Part shown: positions 1-8,482 of the stretch, piece after piece
How positions within the stretch are numbered: the stretch's first letter is position 1
Layout of the letters: each line of letters opens with the position of its first letter
Assembly (NCBI RefSeq): GCF_014257025.1
Contig: NZ_JACMSF010000041.1
Location: 1 to 64,000 of the forward strand
DNA from: Streptomyces cupreus
Lineage (GTDB): Bacteria > Actinomycetota > Actinomycetes > Streptomycetales > Streptomycetaceae
DNA: 64,000 nucleotides
Direction: 5' to 3'
Notes under the pieces: generated by a model
Told to the model about the DNA's origin: nothing
Seen by the model: only the letters and a program-made list of their open reading frames with translations
Databases searched by the model: none
Position numbers and translations under genes: made by a program

Positions 1-639
1 GCGGACCGGCTCCCCGTCGCCCCCAGCACACTCCCGCAGCCGACCCAGGCCTCCCCCGCCGCCCTCCCGCCCCGAGAGGCCCTCCGCCTGCGCATCCGCT
101 GGGTGCAGGAGCTCCAGATACGGCTGGTCAGGGACGTGGCCAGGCGGGCCGGGGCCGACCCCGAGCGCATGGGTCTCCTCCGCTGGCCGGAGCTGGTCAC
201 CGCCCTGCGGGGGGATGGGCTCCCCGCCGACCTTCACCTGCGCGGAGCGCCCTCCGCCACACCCCCGCTCCCCGACTCCTTCCGCCTGGCGGACGGCGGC
301 GTCGTCGTCGCCGAGCGGACCCGCGGCCGGGGCGACAGCCTGCGCGGTGTCTCCGCCGGACGCGCGGTCGGCACGGCCTGGGACGGCCTGGGGAAGCGAC
401 CGCCGGACGCCGTGCTCGTCGTACGGACCCTGGACCCCGCTCTCGCCCCGCTGCTGCCGGGGCTGACCGGGCTGGTCGCCCAGACCGGCAGCCCGCTGTC
501 CCATCTGGCCGTGCTGGCAAGGGAGTTCCACCTCCCCGCGGTCGTCGGGGCGCCGGACGCGGTACGCCGGTTCCCGGTCGGGGCCCGCCTCACCGTCGAC
601 GGGACGGCGGGTGACGTACAGCTGGGGGACGGATCATGA
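1..639 (+). CDS. PEP-utilising enzyme, C-terminal swivelling (phosphohistidine) domain, 5' partial
   Basis: The reading frame is open from base 1, so the N-terminus lies upstream of the window. The last ~90 residues resemble the mobile phosphohistidine domain of PEP synthase/PPDK-type enzymes: a GLTGLVAQTGSPLSHLAVLA segment (the T-G-S-x-x-S-H-L loop whose His is normally phosphorylated), then LPAVVGAPDA and a terminal TVDGTAGDVQL. In this family the His shuttles phosphate between a PEP-binding site and a nucleotide- or drug-binding site (PEP synthase, rifampin phosphotransferase types). What the missing N-terminal part acts on cannot be seen. The stop overlaps the ATG of the next gene (ATGA at 636-639), so the two are probably translationally coupled. 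Confidence 0.8.
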   Translation, partial: ADRLPVAPSTLPQPTQASPAALPPREALRLRIRWVQELQIRLVRDVARRAGADPERMGLLRWPELVTALRGDGLPADLHLRGAPSATPPLPDSFRLADGGVVVAERTRGRGDSLRGVSAGRAVGTAWDGLGKRPPDAVLVVRTLDPALAPLLPGLTGLVAQTGSPLSHLAVLAREFHLPAVVGAPDAVRRFPVGARLTVDGTAGDVQLGDGS

Positions 640-1559
640 GGAAGATCGCGTATGTCTTCGGAGGGCTCGCCGCCGCCGGGGCGGGGACCTACCTCGTGAT
701 CTATCTGTACCGCTGGCAGTGGCAGCGGGCCATGATCTGCGGGGTACTGCTGCTGGTGGTCGAGGTCATGCTGTTCGGTCTGGTGCTGCTGGGACGCCTG
801 GCGCGGATCGAGGAGCGGCTGCGCGACTCCGACCGCAGGCAGCGCGAGCTGGCCGCACGGCAGGACGATGCCCTCGCCCGGCTGCGTTCGGCGCCCGAGC
901 CGGAGCACAGCGGCGGCGGCCGGTTCCGCTGGCTGGACGAGCCGACCGAGCGGACGTACGTCTTCGTGCCGGTGCTCATGGTCGCCGGGGTGGCGCTGTC
1001 CGGGATCGCCTGGATCGTCCAGCGGATCGCCTCGGCCACGGCGAAACCCGCCGAGCGGCACCTCGCCGGGCGGCTGGCCGTGCTCACCGCGCCCGATCCG
1101 GCCGCGCCCGGCGATCTGGAGGAACTGCCACCGGTCGGCGCCCCGCCCTCCCGGGGCCGTACCGCACGGGCCGTGGCCGCCGGCGTGGTGGGCGCCGCGC
1201 TGCTCGCGGCGATGGTCGTGGCGCTCGCCGATCTGACCCAGACCAGGGAGGAGCGGGCGGACGAGAGCGAGGCGACCTCGGTGCTCGTCCAGGTCGATCT
1301 GCGGGGCGCCGACCTGACCGAGGCGCGCAGGTCGCTGGCGGCGCAGCAGGTCTGGGAGCGGTGCCGGGACTCCACGTCCGTGCCGCTGCACCACGCGAGC
1401 CTGGGCGATCTCGGGGACGGCCTGTACGCGGGAGTGGTGCGGCCGGCCCTCACCGATCACGACCGGATGCGGCTGCGCGGCTGCCTGGAGGACGCGACGC
1501 TGGAGCGCGCCAACCTCACCGTCGTGGGCATCGGGGACGCCGAACCGGCCAAGGAGTGA
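636..1559 (+). CDS. multi-pass membrane protein of unknown function
   Basis: 307 residues. Hydrophobic segments lie near residues 5-25, 33-53, 110-132 and 178-198, separated by a charged, coiled-coil-prone stretch (about 55-90, rich in Arg/Glu/Gln) and a Pro/Ala-rich linker. The C-terminal ~110 residues are soluble and acidic. I recognise no catalytic motif. The start overlaps the stop of the PEP-domain gene by 4 bp, so the two are co-transcribed and the protein may anchor or assist that enzyme at the membrane (inference only). No obvious terminator follows. Confidence 0.75.
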   Translation: MRKIAYVFGGLAAAGAGTYLVIYLYRWQWQRAMICGVLLLVVEVMLFGLVLLGRLARIEERLRDSDRRQRELAARQDDALARLRSAPEPEHSGGGRFRWLDEPTERTYVFVPVLMVAGVALSGIAWIVQRIASATAKPAERHLAGRLAVLTAPDPAAPGDLEELPPVGAPPSRGRTARAVAAGVVGAALLAAMVVALADLTQTREERADESEATSVLVQVDLRGADLTEARRSLAAQQVWERCRDSTSVPLHHASLGDLGDGLYAGVVRPALTDHDRMRLRGCLEDATLERANLTVVGIGDAEPAKE

Positions 1560-1684
1560 GGCTCTACGACCACTGGTCATGACAAATGAGACATGGCACA
1601 CAAAACGGACGTAAAACGTAGACGATCACGAACCCGGGGTACGCTGCCTAAGCGCCCATCGTCCCCTAGTCCCCCGGGTCGCCC

Positions 1685-2389
1685 ATGGCTGTCCTCACCG
1701 CAACTCTGCCTCGCCCTGCCCTCCGCAAGCGCCCGCTGTCACAGCGCGCCATGCGGGCCCTCGCCGGCGTCATCATCGGTTACCTCATTCTGTGGGCCGT
1801 CGGCGCGGGAGGCATTCTCGGCCTCTCGTACTGGGCCAAGGCGGAGACCTCGGCGCCCGCCGGCACCCGCACTGTCCAGGGTGTGCACAACTTCCAGCCG
1901 GTCAGCTCGGACGGAAAGCTGTGGCGCGGCGCCGCCCCCTCGCCCGCCGGATACCGCGAGCTGGAGAGCATGGGCTTCGCCACCGTCGTCGACCTGCGCG
2001 CCGAGGATCTGAGCGCGAAGCAGCTCGCCGAAGCCGGCGAGGCCGGTCTGGACTACGTACGCCTGCCCATCCGGGACGGCCAGACGCCGACGCCCAAGCA
2101 GGTCCAGCAGCTGCTGGCCGTGGTCAAGAACGCGTCAGGGCCGGTGTTCGTGCACTGCGGTGCGGGAGTCGGCCGTACGGGCACGATGGCCGCCGCCTAT
2201 CTCGTGCAGACCGGCGAGGAGTCGTCCGCCCAGGCGGTCCGGCGCAACCTCGCGGTCGGACCGCCGTCGATCGAGCAGATCTACTACGGGCTGAACCTCA
2301 GCCCCAGCAAGGCCGAGCAGCCTCCGCTGCCGGTGGTGGTCGTCAGCCGCGTGGTGGACGCCCCGCGCCGGATCATGTCCTGGTTCTGA
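1685..2389 (+). CDS. membrane-anchored tyrosine/dual-specificity phosphatase family protein
   Basis: 234 residues. An N-terminal membrane segment (about 26-48) is followed by an extracytoplasmic or peripheral phosphatase domain. The PTP signature HCGAGVGRTG is present, with catalytic Cys near residue 158 and phosphate-binding Arg near 164; VVDLRAED (about 101-108) lies where DSP-like enzymes begin their core, and the Asp in IRDGQTP (about 131) is a candidate general acid. Related Streptomyces proteins are annotated as tyrosine-protein phosphatases. No kinase lies next to it, so its substrate is unknown. It converges on the DUF397 gene, with 79 bp between the stops. Confidence 0.85.
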   Translation: MAVLTATLPRPALRKRPLSQRAMRALAGVIIGYLILWAVGAGGILGLSYWAKAETSAPAGTRTVQGVHNFQPVSSDGKLWRGAAPSPAGYRELESMGFATVVDLRAEDLSAKQLAEAGEAGLDYVRLPIRDGQTPTPKQVQQLLAVVKNASGPVFVHCGAGVGRTGTMAAAYLVQTGEESSAQAVRRNLAVGPPSIEQIYYGLNLSPSKAEQPPLPVVVVSRVVDAPRRIMSWF

Positions 2390-2468
2390 CACCTGCCCAA
2401 GTCGGCTTCCACCAGCGGTCGTTCATCAACTCAGTGTCGTAGTGGGGCAATTGAAAAGGGCACAGGCC

Positions 2469-2723
2469 TCAGGAGAGCAGGAAGTCCGCCACACCCGCCT
2501 TGGCGCCTTCGATGAAGGCCGTCATCTCGTCGGTGGTGTAGATCAGCGCCGGCCCGTCCGGGTCGGTCGACTGGCGGACGGCGATCCGGCCGTCGGCAAG
2601 CTTCATCGCCTCCAGGCAGTTGCCGCCGTTGCCGCCGCTCCACGGCTTGTGCCAGCCCTCGCTGCCCAACTCCCGCGCGGGCATGCCGTTGTAGACGGGT
2701 ATGCGCGGCTTGATGCGATCCAT
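2469..2723 (-). CDS. DUF397 domain protein
   Basis: 84 residues, the usual length of this actinobacterial family. It shows the typical W-x-K-P-W-S-G-G-N-G-G-N-C-L-E core, a central I-A-V-R-Q-S-x-D-P-D-G-P motif and a C-terminal F-I-E-G-A-K-A-G-x-x-D. DUF397 proteins are encoded next to WhiJ-type XRE regulators and act with them in developmental and antibiotic control in Streptomyces (known for the family). Its start abuts the stop of the XRE gene at 2724, so the two form an operon. Confidence 0.93.
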   Translation of the reverse strand: MDRIKPRIPVYNGMPARELGSEGWHKPWSGGNGGNCLEAMKLADGRIAVRQSTDPDGPALIYTTDEMTAFIEGAKAGVADFLLS

Positions 2724-3584
2724 TCACAGCTCCTTGCGGAGATCCCGGAGGATCTCCTTCGTGCGATGTGCCGTAGCGGCCTGCGCCGCCATGCGGTCCA
2801 TGACCTCCAGGTGGGTCGCCACCTCGGGGCGCGCGTCGAGGTAGACGGCGCCGGTCAGGTACTCGCTGTAGACCATGTCCGGCAGTTCCGACATGGCAAA
2901 TCGGAACAGCACGAAGGGCCCGTACGTGCCGGGATGCGGTCCGCTCTCGAACGGGGCGACCTGCAACGTCACATTGGGCAGCTTCGTCAGTTCGAGCAGC
3001 CGGTCGATCTGGGCACGCATCACCTCCGGGCCGCCGACCCGGCGGCGCAGCACGGTCTCCTCCATGACGACCCAGAAGCGGGGGGCGTCGGGACGCGTGA
3101 GCAGTTCCTGGCGCTGCATGCGCAGGGCCACATGGCGCTCGATGTCGTCGGGCTTGGTCTGGCCGATGGCGCCCGATCGCAGCACCCCGCGCGCGTAGTC
3201 CTCGGTCTGCATCAGGCCGGGCACGAAGTGGGGCTCGTAGGACCGGATGAGGCTCGCGGCCCCCTCCAGGCTGACGTACATCGAGAACCAGCCCGGCAGG
3301 ATGTCGTGGAACCGCTGCCACCAGCCGGGCTTGTTGGCGTCCTCGGCGAGCGACACGAAGGCCTCGGCCTCCTCGTCGCCGACCCCGTAGGCCTTCAGCA
3401 GCAGTTGGAGGTACGGGATCTTGAGGGCGACCTCGGCCATCTCCATCCGGCGGACGGTGGCGGGGGCGACACGCAGGACGCGGGCGGCCTCCTCACGCTT
3501 GAGCCCGGCGCGTTCCCGCAGGTCCAGCAGGCGCCGGCCGAGGACGACCTGGCCGACCGTCGGCGCGGACCGCGGCTCGCTCAC
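2724..3584 (-). CDS. XRE family transcriptional regulator with DUF5753 (WhiJ type)
   Basis: 286 residues from GTG 3584, chosen because GGGAGG lies 7 nt upstream on the minus strand; longer readings into 3935 add low-complexity sequence without family similarity. A helix-turn-helix occupies about residues 12-70 (LGRRLLDLRERAGLKREEAA ... APATVRRMEM), followed by the ~180-residue DUF5753 ligand-binding or effector region (GLMQTEDYAR, TLQVAPF). Members pair with DUF397 and a RsbW-like ATPase; all three are present here, the ATPase divergently. It probably binds the dyads at 3733-3768 and controls both transcripts. Confidence 0.92.
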   Translation of the reverse strand: MSEPRSAPTVGQVVLGRRLLDLRERAGLKREEAARVLRVAPATVRRMEMAEVALKIPYLQLLLKAYGVGDEEAEAFVSLAEDANKPGWWQRFHDILPGWFSMYVSLEGAASLIRSYEPHFVPGLMQTEDYARGVLRSGAIGQTKPDDIERHVALRMQRQELLTRPDAPRFWVVMEETVLRRRVGGPEVMRAQIDRLLELTKLPNVTLQVAPFESGPHPGTYGPFVLFRFAMSELPDMVYSEYLTGAVYLDARPEVATHLEVMDRMAAQAATAHRTKEILRDLRKEL

Positions 3585-3732
3585 GCTCCCACCTCCCAAT
3601 GAATCCCGACAGCCCTGCGGCGCCATTCGAAGACCTATTCGAAGATCTGGGCAGACCTCCGGCGATCCCAATTGGCGCCGCTCGACATGCTGTTGCGAGC
3701 AGTGTGCCACGGCCATCCACCGCGTCACACAG

Positions 3733-3753
3733 CACTCTGCAATTTTCAGAGTG
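3733..3753. promoter_or_regulatory. inverted repeat, candidate operator of the XRE regulator
   Basis: CACTCTG (3733-3739) and CAGAGTG (3747-3753) are perfect 7-bp arms around an AT-rich CAATTTT centre, in the gap between the divergent XRE and ATPase genes. The AT-rich centre stands out in this GC-rich genome. Binding by the neighbouring XRE protein is inferred from position. Confidence 0.6.
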
Positions 3754-3768
3754 ACACTTGCCAAGTGT
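3754..3768. promoter_or_regulatory. second inverted repeat, candidate operator
   Basis: ACACTTG-C-CAAGTGT has 7-bp arms around one base and directly follows the first dyad, about 17 bp before the ATPase start. Its half-sites (CACTTG) differ from the first repeat (CACTCTG) by a one-base deletion, which suggests two related binding sites side by side. Confidence 0.55.
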
Positions 3769-3784
3769 TCACGGCGGGGCGATA

Positions 3785-4387
3785 GTGGCAACCGTGATTC
3801 CGTCCGCGCCCTTAGGAACAGACGCTGCCGCAGGCCTGCTCGGCCTCGGTGCCGCCACGGCGGTAGGCCCTCAGCGGGGTCCCGCCGAGCGCCGGTTTCG
3901 CTTCGAGCTGGCCGCACATCCGGGCTCCCCGGCACAGGCCAGACGCCTGACGAGGGACCGGCTGACCGGCTGGTCGGTCTGCCAGGACACCTGCGACACG
4001 GCGGTCCTGGTGGTCTCCGAACTCGTCACCAACGCCATCGTGCACACCGCGAGCAGGCACATCGTCTGCGAGCTGCACGACGGCGACGAACGGGTGCGAA
4101 TAGCCGTGCGCGACCAAGGGTGCGCACCGGGCGAGCCCCACCCCGCGGCGCAGCGCGCCGACGAGGAGCACGGGAGGGGATTGCTCCTGGTCGACGCCCT
4201 CTGTCACTCCTGGGGCGCCCATGAGCACGGGCCCGGGCTGCTGGTCTGGGCCGAACTGCCGCGCAAGGCGGACACCCCTCGCGAGGACACCAGGCCGCGC
4301 AACGACCTGGGCTGGGGAGCCAGGCCCAAGCCCGGCGGCCCGGCCGGCGGATCCGACGGCGACGACGAACACGGGGGGCCTGCGTGA
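3785..4387 (+). CDS. RsbW-like ATP-binding protein (HATPase_c_2, anti-sigma-factor type)
   Basis: About 200 residues from GTG 3785 (GGCGGGG just upstream; an in-frame ATG at 3758 would overlap the dyads). The GHKL ATPase motifs are visible: N box VVSELVTNAIVHT (about 80), G1 region RDQGC (about 116) and G2 GRGLLLVDAL (about 138). The last ~35 residues are disordered and Gly/Asp/Pro rich. Streptomyces has many such kinase-like proteins, often beside WhiJ-type regulators as here. A sigma factor or anti-anti-sigma partner is not encoded nearby. The last base pairs overlap the next gene (GTGA). Confidence 0.9.
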   Translation: MATVIPSAPLGTDAAAGLLGLGAATAVGPQRGPAERRFRFELAAHPGSPAQARRLTRDRLTGWSVCQDTCDTAVLVVSELVTNAIVHTASRHIVCELHDGDERVRIAVRDQGCAPGEPHPAAQRADEEHGRGLLLVDALCHSWGAHEHGPGLLVWAELPRKADTPREDTRPRNDLGWGARPKPGGPAGGSDGDDEHGGPA

Positions 4388-4812
4388 GCGTCACGTCCGG
4401 CGGCGGTCAGGTGCTGAGCCTTGACTCACTGGTCCGACTTCGCCGTGGGTTCGCTCCGCGGGCCGAGCCGCCGAAATTGGCGGTGCCGGAAGGTATGACT
4501 GCGCCGCTGGGGTTTGATGCAGTGGCCGTACCTGCTCGTCTTGGGCCACTCATTCTGCCTCGACTGCCTCAGGCGGGGTGTGTCTACACCGATGACGCGT
4601 ACTGGTGGTGGATCGTTCCTGCTGACTCCGACTACGCGCTGGAGTGGCCTTCATCGACCCGGTATGTGACGGGGGCAGTGGTTCCGGATGCGGTGCGGTT
4701 GATTCATCGGCCGGACGGGACGGTGCCGTATACGCCGCCGATTCCCTTCTACTTGGTTCTCTGTCGACTTACGGGGACCACGCCTTCCTGGTCTCGGCAG
4801 GTCAGCGCGTAG
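4384..4812 (+). CDS. conserved hypothetical protein coupled to the ATPase gene
   Basis: 142 residues starting at a GTG that overlaps the stop of the ATP-binding protein by 4 bp, so translation is probably coupled. The centre has an aromatic run (YTDDAYWWWIVPADSDYALE) and a Pro-rich PYTPPIP motif. No signal peptide or known catalytic motif is evident. Streptomyces RsbW-like genes in WhiJ modules are often followed by a small protein of this kind, so it may act in the same regulatory unit. Codon GC bias is weaker than in its neighbours. Confidence 0.7.
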   Translation: MSVTSGGGQVLSLDSLVRLRRGFAPRAEPPKLAVPEGMTAPLGFDAVAVPARLGPLILPRLPQAGCVYTDDAYWWWIVPADSDYALEWPSSTRYVTGAVVPDAVRLIHRPDGTVPYTPPIPFYLVLCRLTGTTPSWSRQVSA

Positions 4813-4939
4813 CGCTCCGCGGGTGCGCGGTAAATCAGCTGCGGGCCGGTGGGGGCTGCTCCCAGTACTCCCTGTTTGCGCCCTGGCCGTCGGTCCTCCG
4901 CGCCGCCATAGTGTCCCTCCGGCGATCGGGGGAGGCGAC

Positions 4940-6892
4940 GTGGGGAAGAAGGACGCGGCCGAGGTGTCCGAGTCCGAGCAGCTGCTCTTCGGTGGACCGC
5001 TGCGGTACGACATGGGCTGGAACCAGCACCGTGACGCGTTTCTGGAGTTGAACTTCCGCTCCATGGTCACCCGCCTGCCCGGGCTGCTGACCTCCAGTTT
5101 CCGGCTCGCCTGGCAGGCCGACCGGACGGCAGCGCGGACCGTGCTGGCGGCCGAGGTCGGGCGGGGGCTGACCCAGGCCGTGAGTCTGCTCGCCGTGAAC
5201 AGCGTGCTGGCGCGGCTGATCGGCGACGGGGCGATCGAGGACCGGCTGCGGCAGGCCGTGCCGGCGCTGGTCACGATGGCCGCCGTGATGCTGGTCGGCG
5301 CGCTGCTGCGGGCCGCGTCCACGTACGCCACCGGGCGTCTTGAGCCGAAGGTGGAGCGCGTGGCCACCGAGCTCTACCTGGAGCGGGCCGCCGCCGTGGA
5401 GCTGGCCGCGATCGAGGACCACGCCTTCCACAAGCTGCTGGACACCGCCCAGTACGGCGCCTCCTCGGCCCGGCGCATGATCTCCTACAGCGCCCGAGTG
5501 GTGAACGCGATGATCTCCCTGATCGCGGCCGCCGGTGTGCTGACCGTGCTGCACCCGGCCCTGCTCCCGCTGCTCGCCACGATGACCCTGCCCAGCGCCT
5601 GGAGCGCCCTGACGAACGCCCGGCGCCGCTACGAGTCGTTCCACACCTGGGTGCAGCACGCCCGCGCCGGCCATCTGATCAGCGGACTGCTCACCGAACC
5701 GGCCGCCGCCCCGGAGATCCGGGTGCACGGAGTCGGCCCGTTCCTGCTGCGCCACTACCGGGCCATGTCGGAGACCGCGGAGGCGGAACAGGCACGGCTG
5801 GCCCGGCTCGCGGCCCGCACCGGCCTGATCGCGGCGGCCTGGACCGGCCTCGCCACGGTGGCGACGTACGCGACGCTCGGCGCCCTGCTGCTGGCCGGGG
5901 CGATGGCGCTGTCCGTGGCGGGCACCGCGGTGATCGCCATCCGGACCGGCTCGGCGAGCCTGGACAGCCTGGTGCTGGAGATCAACCAGTTGCACGAGGA
6001 GGCCCTGTTCGTGGGCGATCTGCAACGGCTGTACGCCGAGGCGGCCGAACGGGCGATCCCGGTCGGCGGTGAGCCGCTGCCGGAGGACCCGCGGGAGATC
6101 CGCTTCGAGAACGTCACCTTCAGCTACCCGGGTGAGTCCACCCACCCGGCCCTGGACGATGTCACGCTCACGCTGCCGCTGGGCCGGATCGTGGCGCTGG
6201 TCGGCGAGAACGGCTCCGGCAAGACCACCCTGGTCAAGCTGCTCGCGGGCCTGTACACCCCGGACCGCGGCCGGATCCTGTGGGACGACGTCGACGCGGC
6301 CGGGGCCGACCGGCACCAGCTCGCCGAGCGCATCGCGATGGTGGCCCAGGACTTCAAGCGGTGGCCGTTCACCGCGCGGGTCAATGTCGCCGTAGGCCGG
6401 TCGGCGGCGCCGTTGACCGAGGAGCGGCTGGCGGACGCGGTGGCCGCGGCCGGGGCCGAGGAGGTGGTGGCCGATCTGCCGCGCGGCCTGGACACCCTGC
6501 TGGCCCGGCAGTTCAACGGCGGGCATGAGCTGTCCGGCGGGCAGTGGCAGCGGCTGGGGATCGCGCGGGCCGCCTATCGGCGCGGCCGGATCCTGATCGT
6601 GGACGAACCCACGGCCGCCCTGGACGCCCGGGCCGAGCTGGAGGTCTTCGACAAGATCCGCGCCCTGGCCTCGGCCGGGCAGACGGTCGTCCTGATCACC
6701 CACCGGCTGGCGTCCGTGCGCCACGCCGATCTGGTGCATGTCCTCGACCAGGGCCGGCTGGTGGAGTCCGGCGCACCCGACGAGCTGCTGGCCGAGGGCG
6801 GTCTCTACGCGGAACTGTACGCCCTCCAGGCGGAACAGTTCACGCTACGGGTGCCCGCCCCGAACGCCCGGAACGCCCCGAAGGCGGGCTGA
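4940..6892 (+). CDS. ABC transporter, fused permease and ATPase (exporter type)
   Basis: 650 residues from GTG 4940, with GGGGGAGG about 5 nt upstream; the frame is open further up but has no better start. The N-terminal ~380 residues form the transmembrane domain (hydrophobic helices near 100-130, 190-240, 300-340). The nucleotide-binding domain follows: Walker A GENGSGKTT, Q-loop in MVAQDF, signature LSGGQ, Walker B RILIVDEPT and the switch His in ITHRLASV. Half-transporter exporters of this form export peptides, lipids or drugs as dimers. No substrate gene lies beside it, so the cargo is unknown. Confidence 0.92.
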   Translation: MGKKDAAEVSESEQLLFGGPLRYDMGWNQHRDAFLELNFRSMVTRLPGLLTSSFRLAWQADRTAARTVLAAEVGRGLTQAVSLLAVNSVLARLIGDGAIEDRLRQAVPALVTMAAVMLVGALLRAASTYATGRLEPKVERVATELYLERAAAVELAAIEDHAFHKLLDTAQYGASSARRMISYSARVVNAMISLIAAAGVLTVLHPALLPLLATMTLPSAWSALTNARRRYESFHTWVQHARAGHLISGLLTEPAAAPEIRVHGVGPFLLRHYRAMSETAEAEQARLARLAARTGLIAAAWTGLATVATYATLGALLLAGAMALSVAGTAVIAIRTGSASLDSLVLEINQLHEEALFVGDLQRLYAEAAERAIPVGGEPLPEDPREIRFENVTFSYPGESTHPALDDVTLTLPLGRIVALVGENGSGKTTLVKLLAGLYTPDRGRILWDDVDAAGADRHQLAERIAMVAQDFKRWPFTARVNVAVGRSAAPLTEERLADAVAAAGAEEVVADLPRGLDTLLARQFNGGHELSGGQWQRLGIARAAYRRGRILIVDEPTAALDARAELEVFDKIRALASAGQTVVLITHRLASVRHADLVHVLDQGRLVESGAPDELLAEGGLYAELYALQAEQFTLRVPAPNARNAPKAG

Positions 6893-6909
6893 GCTCTTCG
6901 AAGACATGC

Positions 6910-7092
6910 TCATGCGGCCGCGTCGATGGCCACGTCACTGCGCACGATCACCAGGAAGGTGTCGGTCGCCAGGTCCATCACGACCTCGGCGTCCAGGCCT
7001 TCCCGACGCCGCGCCTGCGCGAACTCCTCCGCCGGCCACGAGCCTCGCGGACCGCCGGCGGGAAAGCGTTCGAGCACTGTTCGCCCGTTCAC
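6910..7092 (-). CDS. small conserved hypothetical protein
   Basis: 60 residues from GTG 7092, with GGAGGTG 5 nt upstream on the minus strand, a good ribosome binding site that supports the gene. Sequence features are a PAGGPRGSWPAEEFAQARR segment and a hydrophobic strand TFLVIVRSDVAI near the C-terminus. No known domain is recognised. It converges on the ABC transporter gene (17 bp between stops). Confidence 0.6.
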   Translation of the reverse strand: MNGRTVLERFPAGGPRGSWPAEEFAQARRREGLDAEVVMDLATDTFLVIVRSDVAIDAAA

Positions 7093-7260
7093 CCTGCACC
7101 TCCATCTAGCGCTGTACTCGAAGAGTTAAACGCCAACAGCGGGGTGAACGCCTCGCGAAGTGACGGGACTGAGACATAGTTGACACTCGTCCACCGCAGA
7201 GTGTGAGGCGGATCGCGGCTTTGTGCCGTTTTCGGTAACTTTCCGCGTCGGTCCTCGTAC

Positions 7261-8472
7261 TCATCGTGATACCGGACGCGTTCCCTCGGTCCCAGGATTC
7301 TTTCCGTACGTCACCTCAAGCGCGCGCAGACCCCGGGCGCGCAGGGAGGGGCGCCACCGTACGTCGGTCTCGGCGAGGGCGAGTCGTGGGAACCGTTCGA
7401 GGAGCGCGGCGAGGGCGATCTCGGTCTCGGCGCGGGCCAGCGGGGCGCCGAGGCAGTAATGGATGCCGTGTCCCAGGGCGAGATGGCCGGAGGCGTCGCG
7501 GCCGAGGTCGAGGCGGTCGGGGTCCGGGAAGCGGGCGGGGTCGCGGTTGGCGGCGGCCAGGGAGAGCAGGACGGTCTCACCGGCGGGGACGGTGACGCCC
7601 CCGAGCGTGACGTCCTCGGTGGTGAACCGCCGGATGGCGAGCAGGGCGGGGCCTTCGTGGCGGACGAACTCCTCGACGGCGGCCGGGATCCGGGACGGGT
7701 CCTCGCGGAGCACGGCGAGCTGGTCCGGGTGGCGCAGGAGTCCGAGGACCGCGTTGCCGATGAGCTGCACGGTGTTCTCGTAGCCGGCGAAGAGGATGAG
7801 GAAGGCGAGCGACATCAACTCGTCCTCGGTGAGTCGGTCGCCCTCGTCGCGCACCGCGATCAGGTCGGAGAGCAGATCGTCGGCGGGCCGCTCGCGCTTG
7901 TCCGCGAGGAGCCCGGTGAAGAAGGCGAGCATGGCCGCCACGGCTTCCTTCGCGGCGCCGGGCCGTGCCGGGTCCGGGGCGACGAGGACGTCGGTCCAGG
8001 TCCGGAAGTCCCGTCGCTGTCCGTCCGGGACGCCGAGGAGGTCGCAGATGACGGTGATGGGGAGCGGGGCGGCGTAGGAGGCGATGAGGTCGGTGGTGCC
8101 GCTCTCGCCGAGGGCGTCGAGGAGCCGGTCGGCGGTCTGTCGTAGGGGCGCGCGGAGTTGCTCGACTCGGCGTGGGGTGAACGCGCGGACGACCAGTCGG
8201 CGGATACGGGTGTGGTCCGGTGGGTCCATGTTGAGGAGGTTGGCGTCGAGGGCGGGCGGCAGCGCGAAGCCACGGTAATTCCCGGGCGCCGCATGCCTCT
8301 TGTCGAGCGACAGCCGGGGATCGGCGAGCCCCGCGCGGACGTCCTCGTACCGGGTGACGATCCAGGCGGGGTTCCCGTCGGTCCCGGCGATCCGATGCAC
8401 GGGCGCGCTCTCGCGCAGGCGCCGGTGGACGTCGTGGGGGCGGTCGATGAGGCCGTCGGCGAGGTCGGTCAT
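7261..8472 (-). CDS. cytochrome P450
   Basis: 403 residues, the usual bacterial P450 length. The I-helix has AGYENT (A-G-x-E/D-x-T oxygen-activation motif), the K-helix E-x-x-R is in AAVEEFVRHEG, and the heme-ligand loop is LALGHGIHYCLGAPLAR with Cys near residue 340 (Leu-Gly replaces the common Phe-Gly at its start). Substrate is unknown. It follows the amidohydrolase gene by 10 bp on the same strand with a weak ribosome binding site of its own, so it is probably co-transcribed. No ferredoxin gene is adjacent. Confidence 0.95.
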   Translation of the reverse strand: MTDLADGLIDRPHDVHRRLRESAPVHRIAGTDGNPAWIVTRYEDVRAGLADPRLSLDKRHAAPGNYRGFALPPALDANLLNMDPPDHTRIRRLVVRAFTPRRVEQLRAPLRQTADRLLDALGESGTTDLIASYAAPLPITVICDLLGVPDGQRRDFRTWTDVLVAPDPARPGAAKEAVAAMLAFFTGLLADKRERPADDLLSDLIAVRDEGDRLTEDELMSLAFLILFAGYENTVQLIGNAVLGLLRHPDQLAVLREDPSRIPAAVEEFVRHEGPALLAIRRFTTEDVTLGGVTVPAGETVLLSLAAANRDPARFPDPDRLDLGRDASGHLALGHGIHYCLGAPLARAETEIALAALLERFPRLALAETDVRWRPSLRARGLRALEVTYGKNPGTEGTRPVSR

Positions 8473-8482
8473 AGGGGTCAGC

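Noticed and set aside
3585..3935. N-terminal extension of the XRE regulator
   Set aside because: It runs into the dyads and the ATPase gene; GTG 3584 has a proper ribosome binding site and family start.
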